Source of the DNA: Pseudomonadota bacterium
Lineage (GTDB): Bacteria > Pseudomonadota > Alphaproteobacteria > Rhizobiales > Hyphomicrobiaceae
NCBI GenBank assembly: GCA_018242295.1
Contig: JAFECE010000006.1
Location: 55,618-119,617, forward strand
Direction: 5' to 3'
DNA: 64,000 bases
The notes under the pieces were generated by a model that was not told the origin of the DNA, ran no database searches, and saw nothing but the letters and a program-made list of their open reading frames with translations. Below, piece by piece: positions 47,036 to 56,545 of this stretch; within the stretch, counting starts at the first letter, position 1, and the number at the start of each line of letters is the position of its first letter. Made by a program: the position numbers and the translations under genes.

Positions 47036-47428
47036 ATGCTTGCAGCGAGAACTCTCGTGATGCTGCTCGTCTTGGCGGGCGGCACTGAAACGGCTTTGGC
47101 CGATGCTTCGATGGACAAGGTGCTGAAGGAACTCGAACCCGAAGAACGTGCCCATCAGGTCTGCAATTTGCGCGGCATCGATGCGGTACGGAAGGGAAGT
47201 CATCTCAAAGGCGTCGATCGTGTCACCACCACCCTTCAGAAGCCTGCGGTTTTCAAAAATAACGTGGTCGTCGCCAAGAGCGCGGCTGTACGCGCGAAAA
47301 ACCGCTGGTACTTTCTGGATTTCACCTGCGCCGTCAGCGGCGATCAAATGAAGGCGACGTCGTTCGACTACAAGCTCGGCGGCGAAATCCCCGAAAACAA
47401 ATGGGAAGACTACGGCCTTTGGAAGTGA
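47036..47428 (+). CDS. DUF930-family secreted protein
   Basis: A 130-residue protein with a signal peptide (LVMLLVLAGGTETALADA, cleavage probably after ALA). The mature part starts SMDKVLKELEPEERAHQVCN and contains two Cys (VCNLRGIDAV and FTCAVSGDQM) that may form a disulfide. This pattern fits DUF930, small periplasmic proteins of Rhizobiales with no assigned role. GGGGGAAGC lies before the ATG at 47036. It is convergent with the MBL hydrolase gene. Confidence 0.8.
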   Translation: MLAARTLVMLLVLAGGTETALADASMDKVLKELEPEERAHQVCNLRGIDAVRKGSHLKGVDRVTTTLQKPAVFKNNVVVAKSAAVRAKNRWYFLDFTCAVSGDQMKATSFDYKLGGEIPENKWEDYGLWK

Positions 47429-47461
47429 CGTCGTCTGGTTGAGACGAGTAAGACCGCGCTA

Positions 47462-48259
47462 TCAGGTGAACGTAATCATCATGCCGTCATAGGCGGGCTC
47501 GACGCCTTCCGGCAGTTGTCGCGTGAGCGTCTCATAGTCGAGTTCACTCGTCATATGCGTTAGGATCGTGCGCTTCGGCTTCAGGCGCGCCGACCAAGCG
47601 AGCGCGTGTTTGACGCTGAAATGCGATTCATGCGGCGTATGACGCAAGGCATCGACGATCCACACGTCCAGCCCTTCGAGTAGCGGGATCGACTTTTCCG
47701 GGATGTCATTGACGTCCGGCGAATAGGCAAGGTTCGAAACGCGGAAGCCGAGCGATTGCATGGAACCATGCCACTGCGGTATCGGCTGCGCAACGATTGG
47801 ACCGCCACCGCCCTCGACGACAACCGGAGAAACCCCGTCGATCTCGTGAGCGTTCAGCACCGGCATGTATTCCGAGCCCTTCGGCGTTTCGAAACAGTAG
47901 CCGAAACGTGTCTTCAGGCTGCTGCCCGTTTCCTTGGTGAAATAGACGTCCACCCGCCGCTTCATCGCGAACGCGACCATGCGCAGATCATCGATGCCGT
48001 GCGTGTGATCCGCATGATCATGCGTATAGAGCACACCATCAAGTGCCATCAGGCGCGTCGCTAAAAGCTGTTCGCGGAAATCCGGCGACGTATCGATGAG
48101 CACGGACGTTCGCCCGCCCGAGCCGGTGCGTTCGACAAGAGCGGAACATCTGAGCCGGCGGTTCTTCGGGTTGTTGGGATCGCACGAACCCCAATTCATC
48201 CCGATGCGCGGCACGCCGCCCGATGAGCCGGAACCGAGTATCGTACAGCGAAAACTCAT
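47462..48259 (-). CDS. MBL-fold metal-dependent hydrolase (PhnP-like)
   Basis: A 265-residue metallo-beta-lactamase-fold hydrolase with an RNase Z/PhnP look. Features are CTILGSGSSGGVPRIGMNWG and a CDPNNPKNRRLRCSALVER segment that may bind zinc, then the metal signature YTHDHADHTHGIDDLRM, and further His near HGSMQSLGFR and TLRHTPHESHFSV-like positions (ALRHTPHESHFSVKHAL). It overlaps tatD by 4 nt. In E. coli PhnP is a cyclic phosphodiesterase; the substrate here is not known. The tatD-MBL pair next to metG is a common alphaproteobacterial arrangement. Confidence 0.88.
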   Translation of the reverse strand: MSFRCTILGSGSSGGVPRIGMNWGSCDPNNPKNRRLRCSALVERTGSGGRTSVLIDTSPDFREQLLATRLMALDGVLYTHDHADHTHGIDDLRMVAFAMKRRVDVYFTKETGSSLKTRFGYCFETPKGSEYMPVLNAHEIDGVSPVVVEGGGGPIVAQPIPQWHGSMQSLGFRVSNLAYSPDVNDIPEKSIPLLEGLDVWIVDALRHTPHESHFSVKHALAWSARLKPKRTILTHMTSELDYETLTRQLPEGVEPAYDGMMITFT

Positions 48260-49065
48260 GCCGCGGCGGATCCCGAGACGCCGGCCGCCGGCCGCTTCGC
48301 TTTGCTGTAGAGCCTGAAGAAATTCTCCGTCGTCGTCCGTGCGAGATCGTCGGCGGCGACACCCTTCACGTCGGCAAGCGCCGCGGCGGTGCGGACAACA
48401 TATGCCGGCTCATTGCGCTTCCCGCGAAATGGAATCGGCGCCAGAAACGGCGCATCCGTTTCGACAAGCAGCCGGTCGAGCGGCACGTCGCGCGCAATCT
48501 CGCGCAAGGCTCCCGAATTCTTGAACGTGATCACGCCGCTGAACGACACGTAGAGCCCGAGATCAACCGCGCGCATCGCCAACTCTCGTCCGCCCGTAAA
48601 GCAATGCAGCACCGCCGGGAACGCACCCTTGGCGTGCTCTTCCTGAAGAATGGCGATCGTATCGGCATCGGCTTCGCGCGTGTGAATTTCAAGTGGCAGC
48701 CCGGTTTCGCGCGCGGCCGCGATGTGCCGGCGAAAGCCTTCCGCCTGCGCTTCGGGCGTCGAGTGCTGATAATGATAATCGAGCCCGGCTTCCCCGATCG
48801 CCACGACTTTAGGATGTTTCGAAAGCTCGACGATCCGCTCGAGAGGAATATCGAGTTCCTCATGCGCGTTGTGGGGATGCGTCCCGACCGAGCAAAAGAC
48901 ATCGTCGAACCGTTCGGCGACGGCTTTTACATTGTCGAACTTGCGAATGCGTGTCGAGATCGTGACGAGCGTCCCGACGCCAGCCTGCTGCGCACGCGCC
49001 ACGACCTGATCGAGTTCCGGAGCAAACTCGGGGAAATCGAGATGGCAATGGTGATCGACAAGCAT
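48256..49065 (-). CDS. tatD: TatD family metal-dependent DNase/hydrolase
   Basis: TatD proteins are metal-dependent 3'-5' nucleases or phosphoesterases. The 269-residue protein has LVDHHCHLDFPEF (HxH), GTHPHNAHEELD, VAIGEAGLDYHYQHSTPEAQ, PLEIHTREADADT, LHCFTGGRELA and LVETDAPFLAPIPFRGKRNE, covering all family metal ligands. It starts 54 nt after metG and overlaps the MBL gene. Its role in this organism is not clear; E. coli homologues have roles in DNA repair and turnover. Confidence 0.93.
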   Translation of the reverse strand: MLVDHHCHLDFPEFAPELDQVVARAQQAGVGTLVTISTRIRKFDNVKAVAERFDDVFCSVGTHPHNAHEELDIPLERIVELSKHPKVVAIGEAGLDYHYQHSTPEAQAEGFRRHIAAARETGLPLEIHTREADADTIAILQEEHAKGAFPAVLHCFTGGRELAMRAVDLGLYVSFSGVITFKNSGALREIARDVPLDRLLVETDAPFLAPIPFRGKRNEPAYVVRTAAALADVKGVAADDLARTTTENFFRLYSKAKRPAAGVSGSAAA

Positions 49066-49119
49066 CAGGTCTTTTACTCTTCGGAGGCGCGCATCCGCCG
49101 TGCGGCGCGTTGTCGTCGC

Positions 49120-50658
49120 TTATTCGGGCTCCACATAGCGCGGGAAAACGCCCTGCGGTTCCGGGATTTTGCCAGCCGGCTGCAGACGGCCCTTTTCGCC
49201 GAGGCTTGCAAAACTGCGATTCTCCGGTGAAATGGCAAGAAGGTCGAGCAGCTTCGCGGCGCTTTCCGGCATCACCGGCTGAATGAGAATGCCGAACTGG
49301 CGAACGATCTCGGCCGTGACGTAAAGGATCGTCGCCATCCGCGCCGGATCCGTCTTCTTTTTCGCCCAGGGCTCTTCCGCCGCGAAATAGCGGTTTGCGT
49401 CGGCGATCACGTTCCATACGGTATCGAGATATTTGGTGACGGCCTGCCGCTCCATCTCGGCGCGTGCGACGACGTAAAGACCATCCGTCGCTGACAGGAT
49501 TGCCTGATCTGCATCGCTGAGTTGACCGGGTGCCGGTATCGCGCCCTCACAGTTCTTGAAGATCATCGACAGCGAGCGCTGCGCCAGATTTCCGAGATTG
49601 TTGGCGAGATCGGCGTTGATGCGATTGACGATGACGTCGGATGAATAGTTCCCGTCCTGACCGAACATCACTTCGCGCAGGAAGAAGTAGCGCACGGCAT
49701 CGCGCCCATAGGCCTTCACGAGATCGAACGGATCGACCACGTTGCCCACCGATTTCGACATCTTCTCGCCGCGGTTGAACAGAAATCCGTGCGCGAAAAT
49801 CCGTTTCGGAAGTTCGATACCGGCGGACATCAAAAAGGCCGGCCAATAGACGGCGTGAAACCGCACGATGTCCTTGCCGATGATGTGAACGTCGGCGGGC
49901 CAATACTTCCACTTCGCCGCGTTCGTATCCGGATATCCGGCAGCGGTGATGTAGTTCGTCAACGCGTCGACCCACACGTACATCACGTGCTTGTCGTCGC
50001 CCGGAACAGGCACGCCCCACTTGAGCGTCGAACGTGAAATCGAAAGATCCTTGAGACCGGATTTGACGAAGCTCGCGACTTCGTTGCGCCGCTCAACGGG
50101 CCCGACGAAATCCAGATCGCTGTCATAAAGCGCGAGCAGCTTGTCCTGGTAAGCCGACAACCGGAAGAAATAGCTCTCTTCCTCGTTCCACTCGACCGGC
50201 GAACCGAGCGGCTCGCGCCGTACGCCATCCTCGCCGACGGTCGTCTCCTTCTCGTCGAAATAGGCTTCCTGCCGCACCGAATACCAGCCGCCGTAGCGAG
50301 CGAGATAAATGTCGCCGTTCGCGGCCATCCGTTCCCAGATCGCTTGGCATGCCGTGTAGTGGCGTGGTTCTGTGGTGCGGATGAAATCGTCGTTCGAGCC
50401 GCCGAGCGTTTCGATCATCGAGCGGAAGATTGCCGAATTCCGGTCCGCCAGCTCCTTGGTCGGAATCCCCTCCTTCTCGGCGGTCTGCTGCATCTTGAGA
50501 CCATGCTCGTCGGTGCCTGAGAGAAAGAACACGTCCTTTCCATCGAGCCGAGCAAAGCGCGCCAGCGTGTCGCTCGCGATCACCGTGTAGGCGTGGCCGA
50601 TATGCGGCTTGCCGTTGGGGTAGAAAATCGGCGTCGTGATGTAAAATTTTTCCGCCAC
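49120..50658 (-). CDS. metG: Methionine-tRNA ligase
   Basis: A class I synthetase that charges initiator and elongator tRNA-Met. The 512-residue protein has [20 protein letters not shown] (HIGH motif), no long zinc insertion, the stretch [38 protein letters not shown] and [10 protein letters not shown] (KMSKS). It lacks the C-terminal tRNA-binding EMAP-like domain, as in the short Rhizobiales form. It lies 48 nt after holB. Confidence 0.97.
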   Translation of the reverse strand: MAEKFYITTPIFYPNGKPHIGHAYTVIASDTLARFARLDGKDVFFLSGTDEHGLKMQQTAEKEGIPTKELADRNSAIFRSMIETLGGSNDDFIRTTEPRHYTACQAIWERMAANGDIYLARYGGWYSVRQEAYFDEKETTVGEDGVRREPLGSPVEWNEEESYFFRLSAYQDKLLALYDSDLDFVGPVERRNEVASFVKSGLKDLSISRSTLKWGVPVPGDDKHVMYVWVDALTNYITAAGYPDTNAAKWKYWPADVHIIGKDIVRFHAVYWPAFLMSAGIELPKRIFAHGFLFNRGEKMSKSVGNVVDPFDLVKAYGRDAVRYFFLREVMFGQDGNYSSDVIVNRINADLANNLGNLAQRSLSMIFKNCEGAIPAPGQLSDADQAILSATDGLYVVARAEMERQAVTKYLDTVWNVIADANRYFAAEEPWAKKKTDPARMATILYVTAEIVRQFGILIQPVMPESAAKLLDLLAISPENRSFASLGEKGRLQPAGKIPEPQGVFPRYVEPE

Positions 50659-50706
50659 TCTCGGTATCTTTCGTTATCGCAATCGCAGGATGCGACCGCA
50701 CCCGCC

Positions 50707-51828
50707 TCAACCGCGGCTCGCGGCCTCGAGGCGCGCGAAAGTTCCGAGGATGAGCGATTTGCGATCAAGGTTGAGGGAAACGACATCAGCCTTTTCGCGG
50801 GCCAGTGTTTCCCATAGCTCGGCAAAAGTGGCAAGGCGGCCCTCGCCGATAAGCCGTTTTGCGAGCTGGACGTCCCGTTCCGGCCCCTTTCCGGTGGCGG
50901 CAGCGGAAATAAGACGCGCCAGCGACGTTTGCAGAAGATCCATGAAGAGCTGGAACTTGCGGTCCTGTGCCGCCGGCTGCAGTTCGTCCGAAATGGCATG
51001 AACCGTCTTGAGATCGAGGCGCGGCAGGCCCGAAAGCACCTGATCGATCCTCGACTGAAGTGCGAGACCACCCCCGCCGAGCAAAATGAGCGCTCGGCCA
51101 ACGCTACCCTCGGCGAGAGGCGCGAGCGTCTCCCACTCGTGTTGTTCCGGAACGGCTTTGCCGGCCGCCGTGAGCGCCTGCGCCGCGGCGCGCTTCAAAT
51201 CGCTTTCGGCGAGCGGACCCATCTGGATCGTCCGGCAGCGCGACCTGATTGTCGCAAGCAGCCGGCCGGGCGCGGACGTCATCATCAAGAAAATCGTTCG
51301 CGGCGGCGGCTCCTCGAGCGACTTCAACAGCGCATTGGCCGCGTTCTGATTGAGTTCGTCGGCCGTATCGACAATGATGACGCGCCGCCCCCGCCCCGTG
51401 GCGCTGTGCGCTAGAAAGTTTTTGACCTTGCGGACCTCGTCGATCGGAATGCTTTGCGGAAACCGCTTCGTCTTCTGATCGAACGGACGCCTGATGATCA
51501 TCATCGACGGATGCGATAGCGCCCGCACCTGCCGGTCCGTTCGCGAGTCGGGTTCGATCGCGAGGCCCTGCCCGAATAGATCGTGCTCTTCCGGTTCCGC
51601 AAGCGCAGCCTTCGCGACCTGATAGGCGAGCGTCGCCTTACCAACGCCGGCCGGCCCCGAAAGAAGCCACGCGTGATGCATGCGCTCGCCGGCCAGCGCT
51701 TCGGCAAAAATCGATTGCGCTCCCTCCTGACCATAGAGAGCCCGCGTTTCTCTGGGATGCGGAAAGTCGTCGAGCCGATCGGCCTCGGGAAGGACCTCGA
51801 CGTCGGCGGCGAGCGGAGCCCGCGCCAT
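50707..51828 (-). CDS. holB: DNA polymerase III subunit delta'
   Basis: Part of the clamp-loader. The 373-residue protein has a Walker A AWLLSGPAGVGKATLAYQVA, RRVIIVDTADELNQNAANAL, LKSLEEPPPRTIFLMMTSAP (SRC region: LATIRSRCRTIQMGPL), and an alpha-helical C-terminal domain. The start MARAPLAADVEVLPEA at 51828 overlaps the tmk stop by one base (TGATG). Order dac-tmk-holB-metG-tatD is typical of alphaproteobacteria (known). Confidence 0.94.
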   Translation of the reverse strand: MARAPLAADVEVLPEADRLDDFPHPRETRALYGQEGAQSIFAEALAGERMHHAWLLSGPAGVGKATLAYQVAKAALAEPEEHDLFGQGLAIEPDSRTDRQVRALSHPSMMIIRRPFDQKTKRFPQSIPIDEVRKVKNFLAHSATGRGRRVIIVDTADELNQNAANALLKSLEEPPPRTIFLMMTSAPGRLLATIRSRCRTIQMGPLAESDLKRAAAQALTAAGKAVPEQHEWETLAPLAEGSVGRALILLGGGGLALQSRIDQVLSGLPRLDLKTVHAISDELQPAAQDRKFQLFMDLLQTSLARLISAAATGKGPERDVQLAKRLIGEGRLATFAELWETLAREKADVVSLNLDRKSLILGTFARLEAASRG

Positions 51829-52457
51829 CAATTGGCCTCGGCCAGCAGGTGCGCCGATACCGCCTGCCAAACGGCCGTCTCGACGCTAGAGACCGACAGG
51901 CTGGCATCGATCAGCACGCAACGTAACGGCTCCGCATCGGCGATCTCGAGAAAGCCCTCGCGCAAGGTCTCGTGCGTCTCGATGCGTTCGGCGTCGTAGC
52001 GCGAAAGCGTGCCGCGCATCTGCGCCCGCTCGACACCGGCACTTGCCGGCAGATCGAGGATCAACGTGAGATCCGGATAATCCGGCGCGACCGTGTAGCG
52101 CTCGAGCTGAGCGATGAACTCCGGCTCCAAGCCATAGAGTTTGCCCTGATAGACACGCGTCGAGTCCATGAAGCGGTCGGAGATTACCCACGTCCCATCG
52201 TCGAGCGCTGGACGAATGACCGACGTCACATGCTCGGCTCTCGCCGCAGCAAACAGCAGCAGCTCCGTGACGGGATCGGTCGGGCGATCCCTCATGATGA
52301 GATCGCGCACGTCCTCGCCGACCGGAGTACCGCCCGGTTCGCGCGTGACGACGACCGAGATACCGGCACGTTCCAGCCGTTCTGCGAGGCGTTTCGCCTG
52401 GGTCGACTTGCCAGCCGCTTCCCCGCCCTCGAATGTAATGAATTTTCCGCGTTTCAT
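51828..52457 (-). CDS. tmk: Thymidylate kinase
   Basis: Tmk phosphorylates dTMP to dTDP. The 209-residue protein has the P-loop ITFEGGEAAGKSTQAKRLAE, the DR(Y/H)-like lid stretch TREPGGTPVGEDVRDL, SDRFMDSTRVYQGKLYGLE and LTLILDLPASAGVERAQMRG. It lies 27 nt after dac and overlaps holB. Confidence 0.96.
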   Translation of the reverse strand: MKRGKFITFEGGEAAGKSTQAKRLAERLERAGISVVVTREPGGTPVGEDVRDLIMRDRPTDPVTELLLFAAARAEHVTSVIRPALDDGTWVISDRFMDSTRVYQGKLYGLEPEFIAQLERYTVAPDYPDLTLILDLPASAGVERAQMRGTLSRYDAERIETHETLREGFLEIADAEPLRCVLIDASLSVSSVETAVWQAVSAHLLAEAN

Positions 52458-52484
52458 GGTTCGCCTCTATTCCCGGCGGGTAAT

Positions 52485-53675
52485 CTAGAGCGCCAGGCGG
52501 CGCAAGGCCATCAGAACAAGCGAATCGACGCCCTGCCGCACGATGCCGCCATTGACCACGTCTTCCGTCGCGTAGAGCGGTACTTCGGTCGACGCACTGC
52601 TGGTACTTGTAATTTTAAGTATCGCGACCTGATCGCCCTTCTTCACCGGGGGCTTCAAGGGCGCCTTATAGACGATTTCCGCCGAGAGTTTTTGCGCCGC
52701 TGGATATTTCGGCATCGTAAACATCACATCGCCCTTCGGCGCGAGCGGCACATACCAGGTCTTTCCGCCCCAGACCCGCGCTTTGCCAACGATCTCGCCG
52801 TCATCGAAGACCTTGACCGCGCTGAACGAGCGGAAACCCCATTCGAGAAGTTTGGCGGCCTCGTCCTTGCGCTGGTCGGCTTTCTCGAGACCGCTGACGA
52901 CGACGATCAGACGCTTCCCTTCCTGCACCGCCGACCCGACGAGACCGTAGCGGGCGATTGCGGTGTGGCCGGTCTTCAGTCCGTCGGCACCGATATTCAA
53001 AAACAAAAGCGGATTGCGATTGATGAACTTGTGCTTGCGATACAGAAATTCCTTCTGTCCGAAGACGGGGTAGAAATCCGGATATTCGGTGATCAGATAG
53101 CGTGCCAGCATGGCGAGCTCGCGCGCCGTCATCAGATGGTTCGGCGCCTCAAGTCCCGTCGCGTTGGCGAATGTCGATTTGACGAGACCGATGCGGCGCG
53201 CCTCGTCATTCATCATGCGGGCAAAGGCTGCTTCTGTCCCAGCCATGCCTTCCGCAACACACATCGCTGCGTCGTTGCCGGACTGTACGGCGATGCCTTG
53301 AATGAGCTCATCGACCGTCGCCTTGGTGTTCACCGGCACCATCATCGCCGATGTGCCCGATGGCGCGCCGCCGTTCCGCCACGCATTGACGCTCATGATG
53401 AATTCGTCGGTCTTGTTGATGCGCCCTTCCTTGATCGCGCGGAAAAGCACGGCCAGCGTCATCAGCTTGCTCATGCTCGCGGGCGGCGCCAGCTCGTCGG
53501 CATTCTGCTGGAACAGGATCGCACCGGATTCCGAATCCATAAGGACGGCGCGCGGTGCTTTCGTCGCAAAGGCCGATTCGGCTGCTGTTACCGAACTCAA
53601 TGGCGCCAGGAGCGACGCCACGATCGCCACGACGGCGAACCATATGCTGCAAGTTTTCGACATCGATCGGACCAT
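52485..53675 (-). CDS. D-alanyl-D-alanine carboxypeptidase (PBP5/6 family)
   Basis: A penicillin-binding carboxypeptidase that trims peptidoglycan stem peptides. The 396-residue protein has a signal peptide (MVRSMSKTCSIWFAVVAIVA, then VTAAESAFATKA), the active-site SxxK in LAPPASMSKLMTLAV, the SxN box AVQSGNDAAMCVAEG and the KTG box GLKTGHTAIARYGLVGS. A C-terminal PBP5-type domain (KVFDDGEIVGKARVWGGK) and a C-terminal amphipathic helix (DSLVLMALRRLAL) that would hold it at the membrane follow. dacC/dacF assignment is not decided. Confidence 0.94.
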   Translation of the reverse strand: MVRSMSKTCSIWFAVVAIVASLLAPLSSVTAAESAFATKAPRAVLMDSESGAILFQQNADELAPPASMSKLMTLAVLFRAIKEGRINKTDEFIMSVNAWRNGGAPSGTSAMMVPVNTKATVDELIQGIAVQSGNDAAMCVAEGMAGTEAAFARMMNDEARRIGLVKSTFANATGLEAPNHLMTARELAMLARYLITEYPDFYPVFGQKEFLYRKHKFINRNPLLFLNIGADGLKTGHTAIARYGLVGSAVQEGKRLIVVVSGLEKADQRKDEAAKLLEWGFRSFSAVKVFDDGEIVGKARVWGGKTWYVPLAPKGDVMFTMPKYPAAQKLSAEIVYKAPLKPPVKKGDQVAILKITSTSSASTEVPLYATEDVVNGGIVRQGVDSLVLMALRRLAL

Positions 53676-53778
53676 GCTCGCCCGGCGCCGCTCTGATCGG
53701 CAGCGCCCTCCTTCATTAAGATAGGAGTATCCGGCCCGATCATGACATGGTCAACGCTAGGCTAACGGGAGTTTGGCC

Positions 53779-54945
53779 TCAATCGCTGACGATTGCCGTA
53801 CCGGCGACGCCATATGTCGCGATTTGGCTTTGTGCGCGCGACGCGTCGGCTTGTGAAAACGGCCCCACACGCACGCGGTAGGCTTCCGACCCGCTACCGA
53901 CTTGTAGCGGCGCCACTTCGACAGGTCCGAGCGATCCAAGCTCGCGCCGCAATCTCTCGGCGTTCGAACGGTCGCGGAAAATACCGACCTGGACGTAGGT
54001 CCGATCCGCGCCATAGGCCCGGCCGGCATCCATCCCGCTCGCATCGCCCGAGGCCGCCGCAAACCGCTGCGGCACGAAGGGTTGCGGGGCGGAAAGCGCC
54101 ATCCGGCCCTGCCCCGCTTGCGGTTCAGTGTAGCTTGCCGTCTCCGCGAACGGTCGATACGCGGGCGCCGGCCGCGAAGGCTGAACGGTCTTGCCGGCGA
54201 GCGCCGCGCGATAGGCCGTCGCCGACCAGCGGTCCGACGAGTCGGCGGGCAACCCGGAATACCTCGACTCGGCCGAAGCGTACTGTCGTGCAGGCGCAAC
54301 GGGCGCCCATTGATCCGGACGCTGGCCCCGCTCTTGGGACGCCAGAAATTGCTTCTCGCGGGTATCATCGCCATTGAGCGGCGCCAATCCGGCGAAACGA
54401 ACCCGCACCCGCGCCCGCCCCTTGTCGATATACCCAAGCTGCTTCGCGGCCGCGTAGGACATATCGATAAGCCGGTCGTTCACATAAGGCCCGCGGTCGT
54501 TGACGCGGACCAGCACCGTCTTCCCGTTCTCGAGATTGGTGACGTAGGCATAGCACGGCAGCGGCAGCGTCGGGTGTGCCGCAGTCAGGGCCTTCGCGTC
54601 GAAGACTTCACCATTCGCCGTTCTGCGGCCGTGGAAATCAGCGCCGTACCATGAGGCCACGCCGTATTCTTGATAATTGGGATCTTCGCGCGGAACATAC
54701 CATCGCCCCGCCACCTTGTAGGGCGAACCGAGCTTGAAGTGTCCGCCGCCTTTGGGAACGGATTCTGAGGCAACACGCGGGCTGCTTTTCACGCCGTATT
54801 CGTCTTCCGAGAAGACGGAGCGCGAGACGCCGGTCAGCGACCCCGGCGACGGGTTATTCGAAGAACAGGCAGTTGTAAGGGCAGCTACAATCGCAGCAAC
54901 TGCCAGCCGGCACGCGGCCAGCGCGCCGGATACACGCCTCTCCAT
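53779..54945 (-). CDS. rlpA: RlpA-like septal lipoprotein with SPOR domain
   Basis: RlpA is a lytic transglycosylase or cell-division lipoprotein of the outer membrane. The 388-residue protein has a lipobox (AALTTACSSNNPSP, Cys near 27), a double-psi beta-barrel (GVASWYGADFHGRRTANGEV, LPCYAYVTNLENGKTVLVRV, NDRGPYVNDRLIDMSYAAAK) and a C-terminal SPOR domain (TYVQVGIFRDRSNAERLRRE, YRVRVGPFSQADASRAQSQI) that binds denuded septal glycan. A Pro/Ala/Arg-rich linker of about 100 residues joins them. It is monocistronic upstream of dac. Confidence 0.94.
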   Translation of the reverse strand: MERRVSGALAACRLAVAAIVAALTTACSSNNPSPGSLTGVSRSVFSEDEYGVKSSPRVASESVPKGGGHFKLGSPYKVAGRWYVPREDPNYQEYGVASWYGADFHGRRTANGEVFDAKALTAAHPTLPLPCYAYVTNLENGKTVLVRVNDRGPYVNDRLIDMSYAAAKQLGYIDKGRARVRVRFAGLAPLNGDDTREKQFLASQERGQRPDQWAPVAPARQYASAESRYSGLPADSSDRWSATAYRAALAGKTVQPSRPAPAYRPFAETASYTEPQAGQGRMALSAPQPFVPQRFAAASGDASGMDAGRAYGADRTYVQVGIFRDRSNAERLRRELGSLGPVEVAPLQVGSGSEAYRVRVGPFSQADASRAQSQIATYGVAGTAIVSD

Positions 54946-55273
54946 TACGCAAACTCACATGATACGCTACGCCCGCCCAAGCGCACCCTCACGGCGTATC
55001 AAGCACGCAAAGGTAGGCCGAAGCTTGCTGGAATAATGACAAATGCGGCTTAGGATCAGGTTAAGCCCCCTGGGCGCCTTGATTGGACGCCGGACCGGCG
55101 CGCCAGATGCGCCCCGATAATGCAGCAAGACGCCGCTGACCGCGTACAAAGCCTTGTCCGTGCACCCGTTAGCAAGTAAACGGTCGCATTCGACCGAAAC
55201 GACGGTCCATTGCGGCTCCGGCGATCATCATTGGCGCGGCAGGCCAATCCCGCGTCGTTGAAATCGCATGCTT
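54946..55273. other. Intergenic stretch before tRNA-Ser, nothing assigned
   Basis: This 328-nt stretch between the divergent rlpA start and the tRNA holds no supported gene. Short open frames in it are under 65 codons without an SD or family signal. It should hold the rlpA promoter and the tRNA promoter; I could not assign boxes with confidence. Confidence 0.4.
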
Positions 55274-55363
55274 GGAGGGGTGGCCGAGTGGTTTAAGGCA
55301 CCGGTCTTGAAAACCGGCGTGGGCGCAAGTCCACCGTGGGTTCGAATCCCACCCCCTCCGCCA
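55274..55363 (+). tRNA. tRNA-Ser (anticodon UGA)
   Basis: A complete 90-nt class II tRNA with encoded CCA (55361-55363). The acceptor stem GGAGGGG pairs with CCCCTCC, the anticodon stem is CCGGT/ACCGG and the loop CTTGAAA gives anticodon UGA (55308-55310). The variable arm GGGCGCAAGTCC and the GTTCGAATC T-loop are typical for tRNA-Ser. It reads serine UCA codons. tRNA genes are common integration sites, but no integrase or direct repeat is seen next to it. Confidence 0.97.
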
Positions 55364-55424
55364 CCGGCCTTTATCCGACGTCGTCCGAGCTGTTCCAACG
55401 CGCTCCAAAAAAGTAACCCGAAAA

Positions 55425-55448
55425 GCCGGAAGTCAGTTTGCCTCCGGC
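55425..55448. terminator. Hairpin between tRNA-Ser and the Spy-like gene
   Basis: GCCGGA (55425-55430) pairs with TCCGGC (55443-55448) across a 12-nt loop. On the minus strand it is followed by TTTTC, so it fits the end of the Spy-like gene; it may also stop tRNA-Ser transcripts. Confidence 0.55.
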
Positions 55449-55470
55449 CTTCCGTCCCCGTGCCGCAATC

Positions 55471-56106
55471 CTACTCGCGGCCCATGCCGGTCTCGCCTGC
55501 ACCGGCGCCGATCATGGCTCCGCCACCTTCATCTTCCATCTGCTCGCGCCGGGCCATTACGCCTTCCCTCATCCTGTGCAGAACGAGGACGCCAAGAACG
55601 CGCATCCGCCGCTTCTGAGCGTCGTCTAGGGTCGAATAAAGGGGCTGCCATGCGTCAGCGAGCTTTTTGATCTCTGCACCGCGCTCTGACAGATTTTCAG
55701 CTCGAGCTTGCAAGACCTGCACAAAGTTCCGGTCGAATTGACCTTCTTCCATGCGGGACATCGTGTTCTCAATTCTTTGGCAGCGTCCTTCCGCACGCGC
55801 ACGGATCGCCTCCTCGATTGCGGGCCAGTACTGCATTTGATCGGGCCTTAGCTGCAAGGCGGCCTTCACAATATCGATCCGATTATCGGTCACGTCATCG
55901 GCTTGCCCTCTTTGCATCCCTAGAATGGGGTGCGTGCCCTGCATTCCTTGCATCGGTTGCATCCCTTGCCCTTGCATCGGCTGCATTCCCTGCATTGGCT
56001 GGCCCTGCACTGGTTGGCCTTGCATCGGCTGGGCCGTTTGCGCGATGGCGAGTGATGGAGCGGCAGTTAGGAGTGCCGCAAAGCCGTACGCGATAAATCT
56101 CGACAT
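55471..56106 (-). CDS. Periplasmic Spy/LTXXQ-like protein with Met/Gln/Gly repeats
   Basis: A 211-residue secreted protein. It has a signal peptide (MSRFIAYGFAALLTAAPSLA, cleavage probably AIA-QT). The mature N-terminus is a low-complexity run of QPMQGQ and GMQPMQGQ-type repeats (about 24-66, roughly a fifth Met and a quarter Gln). The rest is helical (DIVKAALQLRPDQMQYWPAI, ALKADSAR-type spacing; DDAQKRRMRVLGVLVLHRMR) and fits Spy/CpxP LTXXQ chaperones, with LRPDQM and LDDAQK in the place of the LTxxQ motif. The Met-rich region could bind copper or other soft metals, by analogy only. Confidence 0.75.
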   Translation of the reverse strand: MSRFIAYGFAALLTAAPSLAIAQTAQPMQGQPVQGQPMQGMQPMQGQGMQPMQGMQGTHPILGMQRGQADDVTDNRIDIVKAALQLRPDQMQYWPAIEEAIRARAEGRCQRIENTMSRMEEGQFDRNFVQVLQARAENLSERGAEIKKLADAWQPLYSTLDDAQKRRMRVLGVLVLHRMREGVMARREQMEDEGGGAMIGAGAGETGMGRE

Positions 56107-56545
56107 GTTGAACTCCTGTTTCTATCGCGATTGTTAGAAGCTACGAGTAAGCCGGCTGCATGTTGGCCGATGCGTCGTCTTCGTGGATCGATATCGAAGT
56201 TCTGGAGTCTTGCCTCGGGCGACGTGCCGATAGCGTCGTTTATGATCGCAGAGCTGTTCTTAAGTGTCGGCCACGCTGACGGAGGACAACCAAGCGTTAT
56301 CATCCGTTTTTATTGCGTGACCTGTGGGTCCGCCCAAAAGAATTGGCGGTCATTCCCATCAGACCTGCGTCATGCCATCAGGCCAATGCATTGCGGCGGA
56401 CTATCTCGCATGCCATCGCTCGGGTCAATTGCAGCGTCCACCCGTTCGGAGATCATGAGGTGTGCGACTGGCGCGCGGCATTGGTTCATCGCAAACAAGT
56501 ATAATAGTTTGTGTAATGTCTAAAAATATTCTGTGCTTGTCCGAC
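56107..56545. other. Intergenic stretch, no gene assigned
   Basis: About 440 nt between the start of the Spy-like gene and the terminator of the guanidine operon. A 130-codon open frame on the plus strand (56131-56523) has no SD, odd composition (Arg, Ser, Cys, Trp) and no family signal, so I do not support it. The region near the 56107 end should contain the promoter of the Spy-like gene. Confidence 0.4.

Noticed and set aside
55274-55363. Genomic island attachment site at tRNA-Ser
   Set aside because: No integrase gene and no second copy of the tRNA 3' end seen within the window.
56131-56523. A 130-codon open frame in the gap before the guanidine operon
   Set aside because: No SD, Cys/Trp/Arg-rich random composition, no terminator or promoter, no family signal.
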